From positions 6,307,087-6,371,086 of the forward strand of contig NC_060236.1 of assembly GCF_021155775.2 (NCBI RefSeq): 64,000 nt of DNA. Reading direction: 5' to 3'. Source of the stretch: Neodiprion pinetum (taxonomy: Eukaryota; Arthropoda; Insecta; Hymenoptera; Diprionidae). The translations under genes and the position numbers were made by a program. The notes beneath the pieces were generated by a model. It saw only the letters and a program-made list of their open reading frames with translations, did not search any database and was not told the DNA's origin. Position 1 is the first letter of the stretch. Every line of letters starts with the position of its first letter. This document shows positions 26,916 to 40,205 of the stretch, piece by piece.

Positions 26916-28791
26916 CGTTATTTTACGTATGAAAAATATCATGTTTAATTTATTTCATTAGCGCATGAAACGATCATTCTCGAGAAAAAAATGAAATAAA
27001 AAAAACAAGAAACACCTCAGTTTTCCCAAAAATATTAGTAACGAAGAGAGACTGTATAAAATGGGATAGAAAAAAGAAAAAAAGAAAAGAAAAAAAAAAC
27101 ACTCTTCTGTCCGCTACTCCCATCTCACCGGCAAGTTTCATTGTTACAAGTAATTAAGTTATATATTTATAGGCATAATTGTAAATTATAGTCCTAATTA
27201 ACGATACAGTATAACAAAATTCAGCTAGACTGTAGCGGGATTGGAATTTCGTCAATTTCATACATTCTCCACGGGTAAAATACAATAGGCACACACGCAT
27301 GAATCGTATACCAATCGCAAATTGTACGTAAAAGTGTGAAATCAGAAAAAAATCAAGAAAAAAAAAAACCAAAAAAAAAAAATATGCATGGTATAGAAGT
27401 GCGTTAATTTTTAGCTATTCGTAATAGTTTGTAGATAGATAAACGAATGTATCGATTCGTCGAGCGAAAAGTGAACGAAAACGCACATTTATTTACACAC
27501 ACCTTACCCGTATAATCTACCCTATCATTTACGCATCATTCGCAAATATTGTTCAAGGTTATCGAACTGTCGTCATCTCGGCATTAACGATACATTAATA
27601 ATAATAGTAATAGTAGTAATAATAATAATAATAATAATTTCGGTCGATTTATTTTGTACTGTGTACATAAAGGGATTATTATTATATATTTTAACGATGA
27701 CGATGATCGAAATTCCATCAGTATGTAAGCTTCGAATATATTATTCGGAGTGTATCGATCAATTTTTCGCATGCGATTGCTTCGCTGATACAGCGCGTAT
27801 TATTTTATCGTTTATACATGTACTCGGAGAGACTCCTCGCATTACGCCATGCAGCATAAACTTCATTTGCAAAAAGACAAAAAATTAAAAAAAAATAAAA
27901 AAAATTGGCGCACGGTATATCATAATATGAAATGAGGCATCCTTAAACGCGATATTAGAATGTAACGTAAAAAACAACATAGGTGATGCATAAATAAAAA
28001 ATATAATGAAATGTGAAGAAGAGAGAAAAAATGTTCGTATTATTGCGTATAAAATAATACAATGATGATATCGAAAGAATCTTGTGTTTAATTTCAGGAA
28101 GTGATTGCAATTACAATAACGATACTACAAATATTTGCATGTTTCAAATCTTTACATCCATATATATGTAGTTTTGTTACTTGAAAACGAGAAAAACAAA
28201 AAATCCTATAGTATTATACCTTACATTATTATATACCTATGCCTACATTATTTTGTTAATACGCCATCGAATGTATCGAGGAGAATAAATTCGTTACTCC
28301 GCGGTTATATTTTTACGCCGTAGATTTGGAAAAGTAAAAAAAAGTGCAGATGCAAAGAAAGGAAAGTGGAAAAAAAAAGAAAAAGAAAAAGTAGACTGCT
28401 CAAGTTTTTTTATCCTTTGCCAATTTTTTATCTTCTCATAATTTCCAATTTCGTCGCATTTTTTTTAATTCATATGTAATAAAAATAGTAATAATAATAA
28501 TAATAATACTAGTAACAGTAACAAGTTATCGGATCTACCGTATAGAATACGATGTAAAGTTAGTTTTGTGTAAAAGCAAATCAAAAACAGAAAAGAAAGA
28601 AACCGTTGACCAGATTTTCCGCAACCTCAAGAATAAAACCACGGTGTAAATTTATAGGATAATATTTATTTGTATATAATATGGAAATACGAACTTACGA
28701 TATAGTAAATTCCCTTTCAATGTAAATAATGTCCTCCTATACACGTATAATTGTAGTGAAAACATTATTATTATTATAGATATAAATATAA

Positions 28792-28822
<31 letters not shown>

Positions 28823-29185
28823 TTGTCGATTCTAAAACATTATATATGTAACAACCTCAAGTGGTTTACAATAAATCGATTATTTTTCTTTAAAAATCAT
28901 AATTCGAAATGTAATTATTGCACAACCATAATACTCAAATATTCCAAAATCTATTTTCGTATTAATTTCCCGCTATATCAAATAAATAATAAAAATGTGC
29001 CATTTTTCAAAAAATTCACTACCCTAATCGCTTTATCCAATCATCTATTTCAAAACAATGACGGCAAAAAGTGACTCTTAATTATTATTTTCATCTGAAT
29101 TTCCCTCGTTCATTTCGAAATGTATGCATAATACATGTTTATGTACATATAAGGAATGTTCGAGCGACGGCCACTAAGCTAAAAA

Positions 29186-29571
29186 TAATAATCAATGCGT
29201 CGATTAATCGAGTCCAAAAAAATAATCGAACGCGACTCGATCGAATCGCTAAAAATTAATCGATTCATTATCGACGAATTAGTTTTTTTTTTTGAAATGG
29301 TGTACATGAAACCAAAATTTTGTAAATTTTAGTAGGTAGTCTCAACAGCGGAAAAGTTTTTTATAAAAATATTTTAATATTTCAGATGAAAATATTCATT
29401 TATTCTTCGATTATTGTATTGAACAATCATCTTAGCAAGTAAAACAATGATAATAATAATCGATACTTCAATCAGATAAATTGAGTATGGGAGTATAAAA
29501 AAAACAAAAATCGATCGCGAAGAAAAATAATCAATATAGTCTATCGATTAATCGAGTTTAAAAAATAATCC
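29186..29571 (+). repeat. Direct repeat pair with ATCGATTAATCGAG
   Basis: Two blocks of about 45 bp, at 29186-29229 and 29526-29571, share AATAATCAAT, CGATTAATCGAGT and AAAAAATAATC in the same order. The 300 bp between them holds other TCGATTA words. This may be an LTR-like or internally repeated relic; no protein is present. Confidence 0.4.
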
Positions 29572-29748
29572 GTTATTTTTCGTCATTCTCAGTATGTTCA
29601 CAGCGTTACGTGCGTATCTCTCTCCGCAGGACGAATTAATGGTCGCCGGAAACTAGGTCCAGAGAAATTGGTGGTGAATGGTTGACCATAGAGACGATGT
29701 GTGTAATATACCTCTATACCATATATATATAAAATATATACATATATA

Positions 29749-30246
29749 TTAGACTGGGCCAAAAAAAACGAAGAATTTTTTTTTTTTAATGGTACTGTAA
29801 AAACATTGTTCATGACGACAAATAAAAATTATCCCGAAAGTTTGAGCCCTTAATATTAATATTAAGGGGTGTATCGTTACAGCTATTGATGTTTTAACAG
29901 TTGCCGCATTTTTTTACCCAAAATCCGTCAATTGTCAATCTGAAAAATTTTATTAATCCATATTTTTGAAGGAAATTAAATTTCCTACAAAAAAAGCTCT
30001 CTTACTAAATTGACGTAGATCGAGCCGTTTCCTTGTAATCGTGCCTTAAACATTGATTTGTTTTTTCAAATTTTTGTTTGAATTTTTGATTTTTGTAATT
30101 ACCAGAAAAATCAATATTTTCATAGATCAAACCATTATGTTTGTGGGAAATTTGATGCTCTACAAAAAAGGTCTCTCAACATTTTTCATGAAATTCACTC
30201 CTTTAAAAGTTATTCGACATTGAAATTGTATTCAAAGGTAATTAAA
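29749..30246 (+). repeat. Short non-autonomous repeat related to the 46.5-kb foldback
   Basis: It starts TTAGACTGGGCCAAAAAAAAC, comparable with TTAGGGTGAGCCAAAAAAAC at 46542. Inside are two blocks of the form AAATT-GATGCTCTACAAAAAAGGTCTC, which match the ATTCTCTAAAAAAAGACC block of that foldback. It is bounded on both sides by (TA)n tracts, which may be insertion targets. Confidence 0.45.
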
Positions 30247-32827
30247 CCATAATATATATATATATATATGTATGTAGGATGAAGTTGGTCAAGTTAATAA
30301 TCGGGAGCCGGACTCTCTTGGGTGAGTGTTCCGCGCAAATTATCGGAAATACGTTACGCGGACATGGCTGAAACGGCGTCCCTTTCGAAGCAGCACTTAC
30401 TACGAGAATCCGTATATGGTTAGCGAAACCCGATGCGCCATGCAGAAATTCCAATTTGTTAGCTAAATTATGCCTACCTGGAAGCTAATCGAAATTAATG
30501 GCCGCATGCGGCCGAGCCGTAGGCGAAAAGCTCGACGTTTGAATCTCGGGGTGAAATGAAATTCATTCGACAAGTATCGATGCTATTTGTTAATTTTACT
30601 GAGAATTATTCGTGCATTGAGATCTTTGGAGATAACTTTAAGCAGGAGCAAGAATAAAAATTAATTCAATTTTTCATCAACACACGTATGGATATATCGA
30701 TTCATCGTTTGAAATATCGCTCGGCAAGTTGCTGAGAATTGTGGTCGATTCGTGCGATTTCTCTCTACGATATAAATTGATTCTTTTTTGGTTTTTTTTT
30801 CTCCAATAGAGTGTTTCATGCAAACGCACTTGAAACATCTTTTTTTTTTTTCGTCGTTCCGGCATCGTTGAATATTCAAATTTGATGAAACATTCAAGAG
30901 GAATAATTTATTACGATGAAAACAAAAATTGCGATATTGCACTGACTGTTTCGAACGAATGAGAAAAAAGAATTTTTAATCTTGTATTTTTGTAATGCTA
31001 CTAATTTTATTATAACGTCTATTTGATAACTATGAAAAAAAAAGTTTAAATTTCTTTCGTAATCAAAGTATGACAGGGAACATTAATCTTTTCTTTTTTT
31101 TTTTACTTTCTATATTCAAACGGATCAAAAAATGCGCTACAGCATCGCATGTTTATTTATACATCCAATTGTTTTTCGAGTGATCAGGAATTGGGACAGT
31201 TATTATATTACGCTTTGTTTGAATGTTGTTTGAACGATTTTGGCCAATTTTTAATTCTCGGGAAAAATCGAATATCGAATTGAAATGTACAATAACACAA
31301 CTGTATAGGTAATTACACCTAGAAACTATCGATTTGATAATTTCATTCATCCTTCATTTTTATCCGCATTTTATTTTTCAATTTCTTGAATTTTTTTTTT
31401 TTTTGTTTTTTTCAAGTTTATGAAGAACAAAAGTAATAACAAAGAAATTAATTATTCAACTCCCAGATCTAGATGGAAAGACGAATGTAAATTTGTGGAC
31501 CTCATCGTCAGATGTGAAAAAAACTTCCACGCAGGAATAAACTTTTTCGATCGTCTATTTATTTGAAGGTTTAAATTTCGACTTGACAATTTTTCGGTAT
31601 CGAGCGATTTTATTTGTTGCCCCAAATATTTTCGACACGCATTATCATTATGATTATTATTCTTATAATTGTTGCGGTTTTCAAAATAGCAAGTTTCAAC
31701 CTTGTCCAAATGTCCGAGAATATTCAATTCTCACTGTGGGTGTATCGAAATGTTTTACAAGGCGTATTATTATTGCGCGACACGTTAATTAGCCCTAATT
31801 ACCGCGCCTTTCATTCGCCACGAGCGATATCGGAAATACTTCCAGTACTAAAAATTACTGAAGTCAAATCCAGACGTCGCGGCGTCGTGGGAATGTGAAA
31901 TTATGAAATTTTCGAATTTCAAGTAAATCGTAACCGCGCAGTATGCATATAAGCGTATAACATTGAAAAGAATTTCTGTTATAAATGGGCTGCCCAATCT
32001 ATACGAGAAGAAAGTCTGTCAATATTCGTTCGATTTGAATTCTTGAATTATTACCAACTATCAATCAGTGCCAAAGCTTACAGTGTGTTTTTCTTTCCAT
32101 TATACCTTCGGCAAGGCAAATAAAGTAAAAATAAAACTTCCCTCCTATCACGAATACGTCTTATCTGCACATATGTACACAATGTATAATAATATCGCAG
32201 CGTCGCGTGACGTCATGACGTCGCGACGTCGTCGTCGCGTCGTTCTGAAACACACACTACTCGTTATTCGTCGAAAATCTCCTCTTACTGGAAACGAGAA
32301 AATCGCGACTCGGCAATAACTCGTCGCAGTTTCAACATCTAGTGTGGGCGGAAAAGAGAGTCTAGTCAAAATTGGCGTAAAGTCGAAAGCAAAAAAGTTA
32401 AGGGAGGATAAAAAGAACCGGTTACAAGGAAGGAGAAAAAGAAAAAAAGATGCATCGCAGATTCGAGATCGAAAGAAGATAGGAGGAAAAAAAACAACAA
32501 CAAAGAATGAAAAGAAAAACGGCATATATCTACATATATATATATATATATATGTATGAAAGAAATCGCGAAAAAAGAAATCGAATATCAAAAGTTTATT
32601 CCGTCCGCGAAGCGGCCGGCGAACGCAGCTGCTTGTAATCAAAAACTGAAAGAACACGCACGGATCCGCAAACGCGAGGAAAACACTCTACGCCAATTTC
32701 TAGGCTCCCGTATATTTATGGTGTGAGAGAAAATCTGTCATCCGTTAGCGGCATGCATGCACGGAATACGAGATTTATTTTTCCATTTATCGTATACGAT
32801 ATATGTATGTATATATACATGTATATA
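30247..32827. other. Gene-free stretch
   Basis: No supportable gene. A CpG-rich segment at 30470-30560 and the ACGTC cluster at 32208 are the only departures from AT-rich background. Confidence 0.5.
32208..32236. promoter_or_regulatory. Clustered ACGTC / TGACGTCA sites
   Basis: TGACGTCA at 32208-32215 is followed directly by TGACGTCG and CGACGTCG. CRE/ATF-type bZIP factors bind TGACGTCA. No gene is evident beside it. Confidence 0.3.
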
Positions 32828-33345
32828 TATTAGGGTATTTTAGTGAAAAATAATTTGTCAAAAGAAAGATTCTGTGAAAAGATGAGCATTTTACGTTACG
32901 TGGGAGATCGCGCTTAATTGATTTTTTACTTTTTGAATTTTTTATGAAACACGTTGTGTCACTTCAATTATTATTTCTTTCCTGACGTTTGTATTCAACC
33001 CAATGATCAGGATCCATAACAGAATGATATATTAACCGGGAATCTTATTCTCCCAAATTAAACGTTCGTATTATAACTATTTTTTGAGTTTATAATGAAA
33101 AGAAACATCGATTGGAGACTTAATATCACAAGTGTGGGTTTTCTTATTGACGTGAATTGATATTATGATTCGAGTAAACAAAATGAAAAAAAAAAAAAAT
33201 TCTTATTCACGACGCATCGTAAATTTCAAAAAATGTGTAAAGGTGAAAAATCAACGGAACGTGATCTTCCACGTAACGTAGAACGCTTATCTCTTACCAG
33301 CACCTTTGTTTTAACCTGAACAAACTTTTCAGGGAGTGCCATGAT
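32828..33345. repeat. Foldback element
   Basis: Core arms at 32892-32930 and 33241-33280 pair through ACGTTACGTGG-AGATC-CG and GATTTTT-AC. Looser pairing continues outward, with AGTGAAAAATAA on the left and a related stretch on the right. The left end reads TATTAGGGTATTTTAGTG. No ORF is present; it is AT-rich between the arms. Confidence 0.55.
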
Positions 33346-33452
33346 GGAAAATCGTAGAAATTCACAAATTCACAAATTGCGATTTCGTAAAACCCGTGCC
33401 ATTTCTTTATTTCTGCGTCAAACGAAAATATATTCAAGTATTTTTTTTCAAA

Positions 33453-34467
33453 CTTGGGGTGGGGGTAAGAAATCAGAAAAACCGAAAATCAGAATGGTCA
33501 GAATTCCGAATTTAATAAACTCGAATAATTAATTGTATGAGAGAACAGATACCGTCAGAAATTTCAAGTCCCGAATGGTGGCCAATAAAAAGCTGCGGCT
33601 TACCTGAAATGTATCTAGTAGAGGGCTCTATAATCCGAACCCACTTACTTCGGAAAACGTTAATCCAAGAATTCAAAGATGCGGAATTTAATAATATACA
33701 GAGTCAATATTCCAGAGAACGAATTTGTAGAAAGTTCCAGAATGTAGAAGGGTCGTTACTCAGAATCGTACAATTCAGAAATATTAGTATTCCGAAAGTA
33801 ACCGTATAGTCACATAGATGTCTTACCACCAGAATTTCACATTCCGATTCTATCCAACTAATCTATTTTGATTTGTAAAACGTTTTACATACAGAGTCAA
33901 ACAAATTCTCTAATCAATACTCAATAAAGAAGAAAGAACGCAATGCAAATGGACAACTTTGAATCGTTAAAGCTGTTGGGTTAGCCTTTTAGAACATGGC
34001 CAACGATGTGCCTGTTTTTACTTGCTACCATATAAACTTATATATTTCTTGGCTCCTAATATGATACGAGTTATTGACTCTTCTGATATATTGCAATTCT
34101 ATGTTCCGAGCTTTCTATGAGATTACTACTCGGAGTTCTAACCGTTCTCATTCTTGATCCTTCACATTTACGAACTCGACTAGACGAAAATTCTACTCTA
34201 CGATCCATCCGAAGGTTATTTATTTATGTTTGCGAGCAATCGCATTTGCCTTAGTCCGTTAATGGCCTTTCGGAATTTTCACCAGTTGTGTATTCTAAAT
34301 TCTACAACTTCAAATTTCGATACCTTTATATTCAATTTCCATCATATCTGGCTTAATGAATATTCACCACTTTGTTCTTTCGTGATTGTGAGTTTTCGAA
34401 TATATTTATTTTCGAAATTCTGACCATCTCGATTTTTGGTTTTTCTGATTTTTTACCCGCACCCTTA
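33453..34467. repeat. Long palindrome built of short AGAAT-type phrases
   Basis: The left end GGGGTGGGGGTAAGAAATCAG pairs with CTGATTTTTTACCCGCACCC at the right end, followed by AAAAACC and ATGGTCAGAATT on both sides. The interior repeats words such as CAGAAT, CCGAA and ATTCCGAA on the left and their complements (TTCTA, CGGAAT, TTCGAA) on the right, every 12-20 bp. It contains short ORFs that are by-products of this repetition. Confidence 0.6.
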
Positions 34468-34522
34468 TATACATATATGCATATATCCGCATGGTGGAAG
34501 GGAAAAAGAGTAGGTGTACATA

Positions 34523-34525
<3 letters not shown>

Positions 34526-34560
<35 letters not shown>
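34526..34560 (+). repeat. (GT)n microsatellite
   Basis: About 17 GT units just beyond the right end of the 33.5-34.5 kb palindrome. Confidence 0.95.
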
Positions 34561-34561
<1 letters not shown>

Positions 34562-37500
34562 TTGTATATATAGACGTGTAACGTACAATATATCTAGGCG
34601 AGTCTGGGCGAGTTGTACCCGTAACTCAATTTGAGGATATGATAGGATTTACAAGTAAAGTTAGATTGGAAAACATTGTAGGAGCTTAAATGCCGTGTAG
34701 TATTAGGGAAGCGGAGCCGAGCCGAGCCGAAAGAGAAACGTGTGCTTACATATCGTATTTTAGAAGACTGCAGATTGTAATACAACATCTTCTACCGGTG
34801 GGAAAACTTTTACATCCTCGGATGTTTATTAAAATTTTTTTTTGCTCACGCGTCGTTCCCGTCTTCCTTCTTCGTTTTATTTTATTACATTTATTTTTCG
34901 CAGTTTAAAAGAGAAAAAAAAAAAAAAAAAACAAATTTCAACCTCTCCTTTTCTGCTTTCGCGTTGCAGAATATTTGTTCGTCATCGATCGTGAAGCGAG
35001 GGAAAAAGAAAAATATGTATACGATAGAAAAAAGTGCAACGTGAGAAGGGGGAGAATGCACGTCGACGCGTTTAACCGGTGACAGTCGATTATAATGCGC
35101 CTGCAGTTCCGGTATATTCGAAGCCGAATTTTCAACCTGTTATCGGCATTTTACACGCACGAGCGGGCAAATTGCGCGATATAAAAGAAGGCTTGTATAT
35201 GAATATATGTACGTCGAGTGATAAAGGGAGAGAAATTTTATCGGGGTGGAAATAAATGAAGAGAGGGATGAAAAGAAATATATGCGAGTTGTAGAGGATT
35301 GTTGATATCGGAATTTCAATGCTTACAGACGACATAGGTTGAATTAGAAAATGAGAACAGTTTTTCTTCTCCTATTTTACACACCGTGTCGTACGTTCGT
35401 AGCTCCGGAACAAATTCAATCGCGATAATAAAAATCGTAAATTATTTTCAAGCCTGATTAACTCGTCATTTATTCATATTCGTATAATGGGGAAGAAAAA
35501 TTGGTGCATTTGTACGCGATTTTGGCGGTTGAATAAATTCAATTGGTTCAATTGGAATTCGTTATTTTTAACGTAATCACTCGCGTTGCAGGATGTCGAT
35601 AAATTAGGCAAACGTGGTTAAATTTCAACGGAAAATGCTGTACTAATTTTCATTTGCAATGAAGTGAAATTGGTGTATAATTCTGGACAAATTATAAAAA
35701 TTTTCGAGCCTGCACCAAAATCTGTCTGTATAATCGTATGAATTTTACGAACTGTGAGTTATGTCAAGTCTCTGTGGCAAATTTCTTGATACAGTATTGA
35801 AAAAACGATAGCTTTTTTCGAAAATACAGACATTTTAAAAATCGAAGGTGAATTTCATCGCTACCACAGGGGAAAAAAAATCCGCATCGATATTTCGCAG
35901 GGATGAAATATCATAACTCTTTCCCCTCGACTCCTTTCCAAATTGATTTTACTTTTCTTCTTCTTCTTCTTCTTCTTCTTCTTCTTCAAGTTTCACTTTG
36001 CGACTATTGACAAAGTCCGCATCCCCGAGAGCGGGAAAATAAATCGTAGCTGTGATTGCACAAGTTGCGTGCGAGAAGTATATACAAGAAAACTTTTGAG
36101 ATTTACAAAGCGTAGCGGGTGAATAATAAGAGGCGTAAAGAGTGCATCTGAAGAATCTCTTTTAAAAATCACCAAAGTTCTTGTACATGTAAAAAATGTA
36201 ATTAGTCATCCGTTTTCAAAGTATCAAAAACCGTAATCCGTACTTTCTTTCATTTGTCTAATAAATGAGAGAATTTTTTTATTCGTAATAAATTTAAGAA
36301 GCTGGTTGACAAACAATCAATACTTTTTCACTACAATTGACATCAGAGTGTTTTTAATACTCGTTAAATTTTTCTACACGTTCGCTGCAGATATCTCTTT
36401 AAAAATACTAGAATTATGAATAAAAGCTTCGTTTTAAATCACTTAAATATGCTTAATGAAAAATATCGTATAATTGCTGGATTTCACTCAACGACGATTA
36501 TAATTCTATTCAAAAAACTATATTCTACATTTTCTTTTTTTTTTTCAGTGGTCAACGCGATACTGCCATTTTTTACTCGTTATCAGTATCGATTCCGTGA
36601 TATGAAATTAAACACAAAACTATAAATCGATGCAGAATTTGCATTTTCTGCCGGATAAAATGCGTCATCGAAAAACGAATTTGAACTAATGTATCAGACT
36701 TCCAATAATTTTGTAGGGATTATTCATCATCGAAGCTTTTGTTTATAAATCCATTATTTCCAATTTTTCTTCTACCTAAAGAGATTTTCGTAACTTTGAG
36801 TACAATAGTTTGTCAAACGCAATAAAGTTAATAAAAAGTATGGACTTTTGGCCAACCAACTTTCTCAAGTAAACGCCAGAATCAGATCCCTGCAATTTCC
36901 GACCAGTCTGTCTGTGCGACTCACTCCCAATTATCCGCATTTACTGAACTGGATAGGCAAATTCATTGCTTATGGGTATGCAATCGAATCGCGATCGCAT
37001 CGATTCGCCGGAACGGCGAGCCGTCTGTAACCGACAGCCCCTGACAGGTTGCGAAAAAAAAAAAAGAGACAAAGAAGGAATTAGAAACCGTCAGCCGTTA
37101 GAACGCGGCCTGGATGCAGGTATTTTGCATTGATTACGTTTCACCTCTAAAGTAATCGTCGCACTCGCAGTCAATTGTCCACATCAAGTTACCAAAATGG
37201 AAGCTTTAAGAGCGTTTACGCAGCTAGTCAAAATTCGGTTGCTTTGCGTGTCTGACTAGCGTATTTGGTTTTTCAGAGTTTGACAACGTCGCGTCGCGTT
37301 ATTGCGAAAGCTTTGCATATTCGCTCCGTACACTTCCAAGATCTGTCATGCGTAAAATTCATTTTTTCATTTCTAACCGAAAAGTAACTCCGATACAGTA
37401 ATTTCATGTTTTACGCGCGCGTTTCGCTCTTGCCACGTCGCAACGTGTTTATGGCCTGCGCAACTGGATACAACCTCGGACATGTGCGTGCATTTTTTTA

Positions 37501-39845
37501 AATAATTTTATTCAACATCATGGAAGTGGTGAATAATTCTGAAATATCTTTATCAATTATTGTCGGACTTGCTTCTACTGCGAAAAAAAATTTCAACGAA
37601 ATTTCAGCGTCACTTCGTTAGAAATTTAATTGATAACTTCAATTCTCGTCCACTCTTCCATAAGAATACGTGCAAAATGAGCGAAGACATATTTTCTTAA
37701 ATATCGTCAACAATCCCGCGAATCGATACAAAATCCTAATCTGGTGATTGAATAACGTAAATCCATTGAATTGCCAAATTTGATCGAAAACTGAATATTG
37801 ATTCTCGTATGGTTAAAAGTCCCTTAAATTTATACCATCGAAAAGTTCCTCCGTTCATCGATAAGTACGTACATTGTATATCATATTTGTATAATCACAC
37901 GACACGCAGCCACAATATTTCCCACTTTCGAATGTACGGTTCTGTTTAATTTCCGGTAATCGGACAATCAGCCCAAGGCGATAGTTAATTGCGAATAAAT
38001 TATGCATATGTATTCTGTACCATTTAATTATTCCAGACAAAATATTTCCCATCGACCGTAATATTCGCGATCGAATTATCGCGGCAACGGTAGAAAATAA
38101 TAAATAACATACTATACCTGATCAATTGATTTACGACGCATCTATTTCGCACGATAAAAATAAATATAAAGTGATGAAAATTGATTCGTTATTTTAAAGA
38201 GAAAGCTGTTATTATATGTTATTATACAATATTCATTAGCTAAACAATCATTATTACACTTTCCTCACTCTCATTAACCGGATTACTTATACCTCTCTGT
38301 AAGGCATAAAACCATGGTTTGACATCGGACCGCGTCGTTTATATGAATAAATTAGCGGTGTACCGGGTTAAGGGAAATCGAATTATTCAAATAACGTTTA
38401 ACAGGCTGGATCAACACGGCACAGAGCTGTTTGAGCATCCCTGGGAATCTGGAATTGCGGAAAAACGAGAAACGAAAGATATTATTCCCTTATAATTCAC
38501 AGCTGATTATTTACATTGCGTCCTGCCAACAATCTTGAAAAGACGATAAGAAAACGTACGATTTCGTACGTAATTACGATTCTTTGACACCGTTCTCCGT
38601 AGCTCCAAGAATCTGCTCGTGGACACGGAACCGAGGGAATTGATCATGGAAAATATCGAATCGAACAACGTATAGGTTACACCTGCACAATAATTCATCT
38701 TGTTCGAGGGTGAATCCTTCTTTCTTTCTTTATTTATTTTACTTCTTCTGTGTTTTTTTTTTCCTTCTTTTTTTTTTATTGTTTATTCTCTCCCGCTCTC
38801 GATCTCGATGCTTTCACAGATTCGGAACGCTCTCTCTATTTCGCTTTGTGCACACAGTGGTGATATACGTATATACATACATAGACGCCAATCCGAAGGA
38901 GAGAATATTGGTATTGGAAACAACGACTCGAGGGGTTGATTCATTTTTTTCCCGTCTTTCAATCTTTCCCCCTTTTTGTTTCTTTTTTTTTTTTCTCCTC
39001 TTCGTCTTCTATGCAGAACGCGAGAAAAAAAGAAGAACAAAAGGATGGAAAACTATCCGTCATTTCTATTTTTTTTTTTTTTTATTTTTTGTTCAAATCA
39101 ACGAAACCGGGCTGAAAGAGATCGTCGATATCATTACATTATTACACCCTCAAATCGTTTTCTTTTTCTTTTATTATATACGAAAATAGAACCTGTGACA
39201 GGAAGATTGGGGAAGTGGCCGGGGAAAGGGGAGGATGAAGGACGATCGTCGGACATTTTTGGTTTAGAAAGACTTGATAGAGGTCCTGAAAAAAAGCCCG
39301 CGAGAGATCTAACTCGCGAAATTTTTTAGATCGATCAGGTATATATACTGCATATATTTTTGACGTAAAAGAAGAAACCGATAGTTTTTTTTTTTCCGAA
39401 GCTTTGATGACAATTGGTTTGAATTTTTTTTTTTTTTTTTTTGTTTTTTATTTTTAAATCTTACGTTCAGTCAAGAGATAAAAGATATTATCTTTCGTTT
39501 GTTGTGCAGCAGCGAATTGCATTCCGAGGAAAAGCTTTCGCAATTCGAAAAACTCACGTCGGGGGAAGATACCGCGAGACATTCTGTACCGTGATATAAC
39601 TTCTGTTTCGTCCCTTTCGCATTTTTCAACCCCGTCTCTCTCCTTCTCACTCGCTCTCTGGTTTCGCCCCTTTTTTTTCGATATCTACCGTTCTTCTTTC
39701 CAATTCACGAACTCGTGGGACTGTATGATTTATTGCCTCGGCCGTCAGACCTGCACAGTTTCGTTGACAACGACCCTTTCTTCAGTTTGCGAAGACATCC
39801 CACCACCTATGACCTCTCCACGTTTCTTTTATACAAAGTAACGAA
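34561..39845. other. Gene-free stretch
   Basis: AT-rich with a (CTT)n tract, T-rich pyrimidine runs at 38700-39110 and a moderately CpG-rich stretch at 36840-37460. ORFs here are low in complexity or short. Nothing further seen. Confidence 0.5.
35953..35988 (+). repeat. (CTT)n microsatellite
   Basis: About 12 perfect CTT units in a gene-free stretch. Confidence 0.95.
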
Positions 39846-40205
39846 TGGGGGTGAGAATATAAAATGATCAAAAAATCGAAACGGGCCGTAATATCGAATT
39901 CTCAAAAAAGTGGAAACTTACTTTGTACAATTTATAGATGTCGAAGGTTGAAGGATGGAGGAGCACAAGAATAAAATGGTCAGAACACAAAATGCCAAAC
40001 TGTAGAATCGTCAGAATTTTTGTCGATAATACAGAGTCCTTTCTATATTTTGTCTTTCTGTATTACGATTTTCTATGCTTTCAATTTTCTACACTTGGAC
40101 TTTCCACACATTTATATTCTACGAATAGGATTTTCGCGAGTATGAAAATTCGATATTCTGGTCCTCCTATCAACCGGCAATTCTACTTTTTTACCCTTTT
40201 ACATA
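39846..40205. repeat. Second, shorter short-phrase palindrome
   Basis: It starts GGGGGTGAGAATATAAAATG and ends TTCTAC-TTTTTTACCC. The left half has ATGGTCAGAAC, TAGAATCGTCAGAATTTT and the right half the complementary style ATTTTCTA, TTCTACGAATAGG. It is the same type as 33453-34467, which shares ATGGTCAGAA and the G-rich start, but is about one third as long. Confidence 0.5.

Larger units (their letters stand above)
25661..28780 (+). other. 3' flank and probable 3' UTR of the Cys-rich gene
   Basis: No ORF here looks like protein. Candidate poly(A) signals are ATTAAA at 26658-26663 and AATAAA at 26995-27000, with more AATAAA further on, so the transcript end cannot be fixed. The stretch is rich in (TAA)n, (TA)n/(CA)n and A/T homopolymers, which is common in long insect 3' UTRs. 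Confidence 0.4.

Noticed and set aside
32148..32657. 169-codon minus-strand ORF, the longest in the window
   Set aside because: It is dominated by F, R and S runs from purine/pyrimidine-rich DNA and has no motif or splice context.
38710..39189. 159-codon plus-strand ORF
   Set aside because: It is read through long T-rich tracts (poly-F, poly-L); low complexity, no domain.
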